Shown here: positions 52,018-59,700 of the stretch, one piece after another
Numbering within the stretch: the first letter of the stretch is position 1
Layout: the number at the start of each line of letters is the position of its first letter
Made by a program: the position numbers and the translations under genes
Notes under the pieces: generated by a model
What the model was told of the DNA's origin: nothing
The model's database searches: none
Seen by the model: the letters and a program-made list of their open reading frames with translations, nothing else
Source of the DNA: Ralstonia sp. NFACC01
Lineage (GTDB): Bacteria; Pseudomonadota; Gammaproteobacteria; Burkholderiales; Burkholderiaceae
Length of the DNA stretch: 64,000 nt
Direction of reading: 5' to 3'
Assembly (NCBI RefSeq): GCF_900115545.1
Contig: NZ_FOWV01000007.1
Span: 1-64,000, forward strand

Positions 52018-53679
52018 TCATACAGGCCATGCGCGCTGCAGCACTGCACCCAGCTCCTGAGCATGTCCGTCGAGCGTGCCAAACACGCGGCCATGCTGAT
52101 GATGGAAGCGGCTGGCGATGAAGCGTTCGGCGTCGTCGGGGTGGGCATGGGCCAGCATCAGGGCGGCCTGGGCCGTGAGTGCCAGCCCCTGCGCGATGCG
52201 GCGCGCGGAGGTTTCCTGGATGTCGCCCGGCTGATGCAGCATCGCCTGCAGCGCGGCCAGTTCCGCGCGCACGGCACGGTGGCCCTGTGCGCGCTCGCCA
52301 ATGTCGTGCATCAGGCGCAGTGCGTCGTCCGGCGTGCGGGCGATGGCGCGCAGCACGTCCAGGCACATCACGTTGCCCGAGCCCTCCCAGATGGAATTGA
52401 CCGGCGCTTCGCGGTACAGGCGCGCCATCGGGCCTTCTTCCACGTAGCCGTTGCCGCCCCAGACTTCCATGGCCTCGCCGGTGGCCTCAATGGCGCGCTT
52501 GCAGACCCAGAACTTGGCGGCGGGCGTGACGATGCGCTTCCACGCCGCGGCCAGCGGATCGACATCTGCGCGCTCGAACGCGCTGCCCAGTTCCATCATC
52601 AGCAAGGTCGCGGCTTGCGATTCCAGGGCCAGATCGGCCAGCACGTTGCGCATGAGCGGTTGGTCCACCAGCAGGCGGCCAAAGGCCATGCGATGCCGCG
52701 CGTGGTGCAGCGCCTGCATCAGCGCGTGGCGCAGGATGGCCGCGCTGCCGATCACGCAATCCAGCCGCGTGTGCGTGGCCATCTCGATGATGGTCGGAAT
52801 GCCGCGCCCTTCCTCGCCAATGAGGATGCCCTCTGCGCCGCGGAACTCCACTTCGCAGCTGGCGTTGGAACGGTTGCCGAGCTTGTCTTTCAGGCGCTGG
52901 ATCTGGATTGGGTTCTTGCCGCCGTCGTCACGAAAGCGCGGTACGAAGAAGCACGACAGCGGCCCGTCTTCCGCGCCCATGCGCGCGACCACCAGGTGTG
53001 CATCGCACATCGGCGCAGAGAAGAACCACTTGTGTCCGGTGATCGCGTATGTGGCGCCGCGGCCCTCGCCGCGCAACGGCGTTGCCACCGTGGTGTTGCT
53101 GCGCACATCGGAGCCTCCCTGCTTCTCTGTCATGCCCATGCCGACGAGGATGGCGGTCTTCTGGCGCCACGGCAGATCGCGTGCGTCGTGTTCGCGGGCG
53201 TAGAGACGGGGGCCAAGCTCGGCAAACAGCGCCGTCTCTTTTTGCAGAACGGGGATGCTCGCGAACGTCATCGTCGCAGGGCACAGCGTGCCGGATTCGA
53301 TCTGCGCCTGCATGAAATAGCCAGCGGTGCGTGCCGCCCATGCACCCGCACGCGGCTCGGCGAAGGGCAGCGCCTGCAGCCCCTGGCTGCGCATCAGCCC
53401 GAGCAGCGCATGCCAGGCGGGGTCGAAGCGGATGGCGTCGATGCGCTCGCCGGTGCGGCTGTGGGTGTGGAGTTCGGGATGGTATGTGTTGGCCTCGGCG
53501 GCCCACCGCAGCGTCTCGGGGGCGCCCAGCTGATCACCGAAGGCTTGCAGCGCGCTGGCGTTCCAGCCGCCGCCCAGACGTTCGAGTGCGTTTTGCAACG
53601 TGGTGTCGGACGTGAAGGGGTTGAAGCCGGTCAGGTCCGGGACCTGGTTGAAGACGCGGTGGGTGGCCTCGGTGGGCAT
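52018..53679 (-). CDS. AidB-like acyl-CoA dehydrogenase
   Basis: 553 aa. N-terminal VFNQVPDLTGFNPFTSD is the AidB-specific extension. Then the acyl-CoA dehydrogenase core (MGMTEKQGGSDVRSN, GHKWFFSAPMCDAHLV, LGNRSNASCEVEFRGAEG) and the C-terminal EVWGGNGYVEEGPMARLYRE. AidB protects DNA from alkylation in E. coli and shows isovaleryl-CoA dehydrogenase activity; the role here is inferred. AGGAG precedes ATG 53679. Stand-alone gene. Confidence 0.93.
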   Translation of the reverse strand: MPTEATHRVFNQVPDLTGFNPFTSDTTLQNALERLGGGWNASALQAFGDQLGAPETLRWAAEANTYHPELHTHSRTGERIDAIRFDPAWHALLGLMRSQGLQALPFAEPRAGAWAARTAGYFMQAQIESGTLCPATMTFASIPVLQKETALFAELGPRLYAREHDARDLPWRQKTAILVGMGMTEKQGGSDVRSNTTVATPLRGEGRGATYAITGHKWFFSAPMCDAHLVVARMGAEDGPLSCFFVPRFRDDGGKNPIQIQRLKDKLGNRSNASCEVEFRGAEGILIGEEGRGIPTIIEMATHTRLDCVIGSAAILRHALMQALHHARHRMAFGRLLVDQPLMRNVLADLALESQAATLLMMELGSAFERADVDPLAAAWKRIVTPAAKFWVCKRAIEATGEAMEVWGGNGYVEEGPMARLYREAPVNSIWEGSGNVMCLDVLRAIARTPDDALRLMHDIGERAQGHRAVRAELAALQAMLHQPGDIQETSARRIAQGLALTAQAALMLAHAHPDDAERFIASRFHHQHGRVFGTLDGHAQELGAVLQRAWPV

Positions 53680-53759
53680 GGGGGGTCTCCTGGCGTGGTG
53701 CTTTTGGTTGTGTGGGCCATGGTAGACCACCGGCGGTGGGGGTGGGTGGAGGGGGATTT

Positions 53760-54269
53760 CTATACGGGTTCCGCTTGGATGGCGGCCCCATCCCACTCGA
53801 GAAACAGATACACGCCCTTGTCCTCCACCAGCCGAAACCCCATCCGCTGATACAAGCGCTGAGCGGGGTTGAAGCGTTCCACATGAATCTGCACGCGTTT
53901 TCCTGAAGCGCGGGCCTGCGCAAATACAGCAGCAAGCACCGCGCTGCCGATCCCCGAACCGCACCGCTCCGGCACCAGCGAGATATCGATGATCAGCAGT
54001 GCGCCTTCCCGATGCTGTAGGTAGATCCGCCCGGCGGGTACGCCGTCCTGCTCGATCACGAAGAACTCTGCATCGGGATAGGCAAAGTACGCGCGTTGCT
54101 GCGCATCGAACTGCATCCGGACGAACTGCGCTTTCTGTTCATCGGTCCAGCCGGTCGCCTGCAGTTCGGCTTCGCGGGTGGTGCCATAGAGGTGCCGCAG
54201 GAAAGGCTGATCGGCTTCGGTCAGGGGGCGCAGCGCGGTGCCCGCGCGTTCGATCGGAAAGATCGGCAT
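53760..54269 (-). CDS. GNAT acetyltransferase of the tail-collar operon
   Basis: 169 aa. Acetyl-CoA-binding core LVPERCGSGIGSAVLAAVFAQA near residues 105-125 and NPAQRLYQRMGFRL near 145. It begins 5 bp after the DUF6916-like gene and is the last gene of the operon, so it may modify a product of the cluster. Substrate unknown. Confidence 0.9.
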   Translation of the reverse strand: MPIFPIERAGTALRPLTEADQPFLRHLYGTTREAELQATGWTDEQKAQFVRMQFDAQQRAYFAYPDAEFFVIEQDGVPAGRIYLQHREGALLIIDISLVPERCGSGIGSAVLAAVFAQARASGKRVQIHVERFNPAQRLYQRMGFRLVEDKGVYLFLEWDGAAIQAEPV

Positions 54270-54274
54270 GGCGC

Positions 54275-54577
54275 TCAGCCGATGTTGAAGCAGGCTTGGT
54301 AGCAAAAGCCCTCCGCGGTGCGGGCGATCGGCACGAGGAACACCGGCTGTTCGGGTAGCGTGGCGTGCTGCAGGAAGTACGTCCCCTGCTGCAGCATGAA
54401 CGACGCATCGCTTGCGAAGAACAATGAGAACACGCGCTGGCCTGGACGAGGGGCCGGCTCGGCCGTCACTTTGTCGAGGTTCAGCGTGAATTGTGGGTCG
54501 TGGGCTCCGCCTGGAGCCTGCAGCACGGAAAAGGCGGTGCCGACATGCGGCTGGAACAACTCTGCGGAAATCGTCAT
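54275..54577 (-). CDS. DUF6916-like small protein
   Basis: 100 aa, beta-rich, starting TISAELFQPHVGTAFSVL and ending GFCYQACFNIG. It resembles small proteins that accompany microcystin-dependent/tail-collar genes (DUF6916). Function unknown. It lies between the third tail-collar gene (77-bp gap) and the GNAT gene (5-bp gap). Confidence 0.78.
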   Translation of the reverse strand: MTISAELFQPHVGTAFSVLQAPGGAHDPQFTLNLDKVTAEPAPRPGQRVFSLFFASDASFMLQQGTYFLQHATLPEQPVFLVPIARTAEGFCYQACFNIG

Positions 54578-54654
54578 GGGCGGCAGATCGGATGCGGAAA
54601 TTGGGCGATGGACTGGCACAGCATGCGTCGCCAGTCCATCGCAACGGCAGCGGC

Positions 54655-55176
54655 TTACGGGTGTTGCGGCCAAGCGCCTTGCAGGGCGATGCAATAGTTC
54701 ATGACCAGGAACGGCTGCATGTTCTCGTGCGGCTGGCTGTCCCCGGAAGTGCCGACCGCCTGCGGTGCCAGCGAAGTCATCGTCGGCGCTGGTGAGGCAT
54801 CTGTGTTGATGAACGACTGGTTGAGCGTCACCTGAAAGCGGGCCGGCAGGCGGCCACCTGCTGTCGTCGACGCTGCACGACTGTTGTCACCGTATGCAGT
54901 GTGCGAGTGCGATGGCATCTCGGTATCCGCCAGCGAGACGGTGGACGAGCCCTGTGGATCGTTGAGCACGCCGCTCACAGGGCCCATGACCGCCCGCGCA
55001 CGGAGGTCGGGTAAGCCGAAGGTTGTTGAACCGTTGCCTCCATAGTTGGTGCCAAGGATGGAGAACAGTGTCGTGTTCTGCGAGATCGGCATGATCGCCC
55101 CATCGCAGGCGGCCCAGTCCACCGGCGCAAAATTGAACCCGAAGATACGGATTTCCCCGACGAATTGATCGGACAT
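54655..55176 (-). CDS. Phage tail-collar / microcystin-dependent protein 1
   Basis: 173 aa. VGEIRIFGFNFAPVDWAACDG opens the tail-collar domain, then LFSILGTNYGGNGSTTFGLPDLRAR and the C-terminal QPHENMQPFLVMNYCIAL. This Mdp-type family derives from phage tail fibre collars, but occurs alone in many bacteria. Third of three tandem copies (17 bp after copy 2). Confidence 0.93.
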   Translation of the reverse strand: MSDQFVGEIRIFGFNFAPVDWAACDGAIMPISQNTTLFSILGTNYGGNGSTTFGLPDLRARAVMGPVSGVLNDPQGSSTVSLADTEMPSHSHTAYGDNSRAASTTAGGRLPARFQVTLNQSFINTDASPAPTMTSLAPQAVGTSGDSQPHENMQPFLVMNYCIALQGAWPQHP

Positions 55177-55193
55177 TGGTTTCCCCTTTCGAC

Positions 55194-55730
55194 TCAGCCT
55201 TGCGACGGGTAGATGCCCGCGGTGGCGATGATGTAGTTGATGGAGGCCGTCGGCATTTGATTGGTATGCGCCTGATTGCTGCCGGTCTGCCCGATCGTCT
55301 GGGGGGCCAGCGCGGCCTTGCCCGGCGAATTTGCCGTGCCGGCGTCGTAGAAGCCCTGCGCGTTCGATACGGTTGCCAGCAGTACGCTCGGGCCGGGCGT
55401 AATAGTCGTGGCGGCCGCGCTGGTGCAGTTGATGGCGTGGTTGTGCCCCGGAATCTGATTGATCGTCAACGTCACGCCGTCGACGCCGAACTGCTCTCCG
55501 ATCAGGCGGTTAGTCAGCCCTGGGCCCTGCCCTTGTCCCACGGGAAGCTTCCCCTGCAGGTCTGGCAAGCCGAAGGTGCTCTGGCCATCGCCACCGTAAG
55601 TGGTGCCAAGCAGAGTGAAAAGGGTCTCATTCTCTGATATGCCAATGATCTGGCCTTGACAAAGCAGCCAGCCCACCGGGGCATAGTTGCCTGCGAACAG
55701 GCGGATTTCGCCAACGTATGGTTCTGCCAT
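55194..55730 (-). CDS. Phage tail-collar / microcystin-dependent protein 2
   Basis: 178 aa. VGEIRLFAGNYAPVGWLLCQG, LFTLLGTTYGGDGQSTFGLPDL and an ending ASINYIIATAGIYPSQG. It diverges from copies 1 and 3 mainly in the middle (residues 75-150), the likely exposed part. No signal peptide. Starts 10 bp after copy 3. Confidence 0.93.
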   Translation of the reverse strand: MAEPYVGEIRLFAGNYAPVGWLLCQGQIIGISENETLFTLLGTTYGGDGQSTFGLPDLQGKLPVGQGQGPGLTNRLIGEQFGVDGVTLTINQIPGHNHAINCTSAAATTITPGPSVLLATVSNAQGFYDAGTANSPGKAALAPQTIGQTGSNQAHTNQMPTASINYIIATAGIYPSQG

Positions 55731-55740
55731 GAGTGATCTC

Positions 55741-56289
55741 CTAGCCGCGTGACGGGTACACGCCGGTCAGCGCGATGATGTAGTTCAGCACCAGCGATGG
55801 CTGCATGTTTTCGTGCGGCTGGTTGCCGCCGCTGGAGCCGCAGGCTTCGTTCGACAGCGGCGTCAACGTGCCGGGTGCGCCGTAAAGAGGGGTGCCTGCA
55901 CTTGGGGGCCCCGGATTCGCCGGGTTGTAAATGTTGCTGGTGGCTAGGAGATGGTTCTGCGTGATGCCTGTCGTCGGCAATGTGGCGGGCGTCGTCGATG
56001 CATTGAATGGGTGGCTGTGCGCCGGCACTTGTGTGGTCGACAGCGTGACGGTCTCGGCGCCACCTACCTCGCCCTGCACGTAGTCCTGGAGGTCGCGGTG
56101 CAGCGGCGTGCGGCCGCGCAGGTCCGGCAACGCGAAGTTGGTCGTGCCATTGCCGCCATACTGGGTGCCCAGCAGCGAAAACAGCGCGGTGTTCGTCTGG
56201 ATGGACAGCAGTGCGCCATTGCACAAGGCCCATCCTTTTGGTGGAAAAGGAAATCCACAGAGGCGAATCTCGCCCAGGTATTGATCCAC
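55741..56289 (-). CDS. Phage tail-collar / microcystin-dependent protein 3
   Basis: 182 aa. LGEIRLCGFPFPPKGWALCNG, LFSLLGTQYGGNGTTNFALPDL, VPAHSHPFNAS and QPHENMQPSLVLNYIIAL. First gene of the operon. AGGAG lies close before ATG 56289. Divergent from the Ig-repeat autotransporter gene. Confidence 0.93.
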   Translation of the reverse strand: MDQYLGEIRLCGFPFPPKGWALCNGALLSIQTNTALFSLLGTQYGGNGTTNFALPDLRGRTPLHRDLQDYVQGEVGGAETVTLSTTQVPAHSHPFNASTTPATLPTTGITQNHLLATSNIYNPANPGPPSAGTPLYGAPGTLTPLSNEACGSSGGNQPHENMQPSLVLNYIIALTGVYPSRG

Positions 56290-56791
56290 GACCCCTCCTC
56301 GTAATGTGGCATCGCCACGATCTTGAATTCTTCGCTTCGAAGCAGAAAATCTTCTATTAATGGTTTCTGCGTCTCAATTTGATTGCCAGTCTGGTCATGG
56401 CGTATCACTAAACATAATGGACGGGATTTTCGCGTTGTCCGTATGAAAATCCAGTGTCAAGGCAGCAGAGCGTGCCAAAAGCGACACATCATGCCAATTC
56501 ATCCGAAAGTTGGTATTGACGACACGGGACACCTTTCATAGCATCGCGTCGGGATCATTGCGCCTGCTCATTTTAAAAGAAACAAAGGGGCATTGATCTG
56601 TCGGGGGGTATTTGTGAGGGTTAACGCTTAATCATTGCATGGTTAGACGCTATGCAATGGATTGTAAGTGTTCAAATCTGCGCGCTATTTCCCCTCATTA
56701 CCGGGGAGTGCCCGATGGGGATCAGGCACTGAATTTCCCATTACGCCACAAAGAGAAAAGCCCGCGACAGAGCGGGCGGAACGAGGGAGAA
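56290..56791. promoter_or_regulatory. Divergent control region, tail-collar operon / autotransporter
   Basis: About 500 bp, more AT-rich than the surroundings. A -35 TTGACG (56516-56521) with a fair -10 (TAGCAT near 56539) reads toward the autotransporter. A hairpin GCCCGC-GACAGA-GCGGGC (56760-56777) sits just before the ribosome site of ATG 56792. Frames within it are not credible genes. Confidence 0.5.
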
Positions 56792-59700
56792 ATGCGCGTG
56801 CTGACACAAAGCAGCCCGTATGGCCGGCGTGGGGTCGCCGGATGGTCAATGTTCCGGTGCCTGGAGGCGCAGGGGCGGAAATGGATGCGCCGGGGCCTAC
56901 TGGCCTTGCTGGCGATCTGGTTGACCGTGTTGTCGCAGGGGGCGCTCGCGAACATCTCATGCTCCGTCTCGTTTTCGATGCAGCAAAACACGACGAAAAC
57001 CTACTCGCTGACGGCTGGTGAAAATGCCGCATGTGACCCGCTTAACGTAGGGATAGCGTTCGACACCTTCGGGGACCAAAACTTCGACAACACCTCGGGC
57101 GCCGTCACTACACCAACCACGCAAGGCGGTACCTTCTATATTTTCGCCAATGTTCCCGGCGGCAGCGGTGCCCAGAACGGTTTCGTCTACACGCCCCCGA
57201 ACCCCTCCTTCAGCGGCACGGATACCGCGACGTTCTATGTGACAGATAACAATGGCAACTGGACGCCTACCGGCTCGTTGACCATTACCGTGATCCCGAC
57301 TGCGCCGACGGTGACGAGCATTGCGCCGAACTCAGGGACCACCGCCGGCGGCACCTCCGTCGCCATCATCGGCACCAATTTCACCAGCGCCACTGCGGTC
57401 AAGTTTGGCGCGACCAACGCCACCAGCTACACCGTCAACAGCGCAACGTCGATCACAGCCACCTCGCCCGCAGGGGCGGCCGGGACGGTTGACATCACCG
57501 TAACCAACGCTAACGGAACCAGCCCGACCAACGCGTCCGACCAATACACCTTTGTAGCGCCTCCTGTTGCGAACGCGGTCAGCACCACCGTTGCACACGG
57601 CAGCACAAGCAACCCCGTCACGCTGAACATTACCGGCGGCGCGCCGACCGGCGTGGCCGTCGCAACGCAGGCAGCGCACGGCACAGCCACCGCGTCGGGC
57701 ACGTCGATCACCTATACGCCCAGCGCGTCCTACTCAGGCTCGGACTCATTCACGTACACCGCGACCAACGCGGGTGGCACGTCTGCGCCCGCCACCGTGA
57801 CTGTCACCGTGTCGAATCCGACCGTCACGTATGGGCCGTCCTCGCCTGCAGCCGGCACGGTGGGTACGGCTTATAGCCAAACGCCGGCTTCCGCCAGCGG
57901 CGGTACGGCGCCTTATACCTACACGATTGCGTCGGGCGCGCTGCCCGCCGGCATCTCGCTGGCCAGCGACGGCACGCTGTCGGGCACGCCCACGGCGGGC
58001 GGTACGTTCAACTTCACCGTTACGGCCACCGACAGCAGCACAGGCACCGGTCCGTTCACGGCGACCAGCGGCACGCTCACGCTGACTGTCGCTGCACCGA
58101 CGATCACGCTCTCGCCGTCCGCGCTGACCAATGCCACCGTTGCCACGGCATATAGCCAGACGATAACGGCCAGCGGCGGTACGGCGGCCTACACCTACGC
58201 CGTCACTTCCGGAGCGTTGCCGGCTGGCCTCACGCTCAGTTCTGGCGGCGCGCTGTCGGGGACGCCCACGGCAGGCGGCACGTTCAACTTCACCGTGACC
58301 GCCACCGATAGCAGTACCGGCAGCGGCCCGTATACAGGCAGCCGCGCCTATACGCTGGTCGTCAATGCGCCCACGTTGGCGATCACACCGGCGTCGGGCA
58401 GTCTCAGCGCTTCGGCCGGCGTGGCCTACAGCCAGACCTTCACAGTCAGTGGCGGCCTGGCGCCATACACGTATAGCCTTGCCGTCAATAGCGGCACGAT
58501 GCCGACCGGTCTCTCGTTCAACACCGGTACCGGCGTGTTGTCCGGTACGCCCACCACCACGGGCGTGGTGAATTTCACGGTGACTACCACGGACCACGCA
58601 ACCGGCACGGGGCCGTACAGCACGTCTGGCACCTACACGCTGACCACCTCGGCGCCCACCATTACTGTGTCGCCCACCACACTGATCGCGGCAACCGTCG
58701 GCGCCGCCTACAGCCAGACTGCGACGGCCAGCGGGGGTGCCGCGCCTTATAGCTACGCGCTGACGGCCGGTGCCCTGCCAGCGGGCCTGAGTATGAACAG
58801 CAGCACCGGGGCGATCACTGGCACGCCCACGGCGGGCGGCACCTTCAACTTCACCGTCACGGCCACCGATGCCAACAGCTATACCGGCTCGCGTGCGTAC
58901 AGCCTGACGGTCAGTGCTGCCACCGTCACGGTGAGCCCGAGCACGTTGCCGGGCGCTACCGTCGCTACGGCTTACAGCCAGACCATCTTGGCCAGCGGCG
59001 GCACAGGTTCCTACACGTACGCCGTCACGGCGGGTTCGCTGCCGGCGGGGCTTACGCTGTCCAGTAACGGCACGCTGTCGGGTACACCCACGTCCGGTGG
59101 TGCGTTCAACTTCACCGTCACCGCGACTGACAGCAGCACCGGAACCGGTCCCTACACCGGAAGCCGCGCCTACTCGCTGACGATTGGGTCGCCCACCTTG
59201 ACCATCACACCGGCCTCGGGTTCTCTCGGCGGTGTCGCCGGCACGGCGTACAGCCGCAACTTCACGGCAAGTGGTGGTACGAGCCCGTACACCTATGGCC
59301 TTGTAGTCAACAGCGGCACCATGCCCGCGGGCCTGACCTGGAACGGCGCCACCGGCACGCTGGCAGGTACCCCAACCACGGCCGGCACGGTCAGCTTTAC
59401 CGTCACCGCGACCGACAGTTCGACGGGGACGGGTGCCCCATTTGCGGTCGGCGGGGTCTATACGCTCATCATCGCCGCGCCTAGCGTGACGGTATCGCCG
59501 GCCACGCTGCCCAACCCGGCGATTGCATCGGCGTACAGCCAAACCATCTCGGCAGCCAATGGCACCGCGCCGTACACCTACGCTGTGACGGCGGGTGCGT
59601 TGCCGGCAGGCCTGAGCTTGAACACCACCACCGGCGTCCTCTCGGGCACGCCCACCGCAGGGGGAACGTTCAACCTCACCATCACGGCGACGGATGCCAA

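Noticed and set aside
53760-56289. Prophage remnant or tailocin
   Set aside because: Only tail-collar-type proteins are present; no structural, lysis, replication or integration gene flanks them, and neighbours are normal chromosomal genes.
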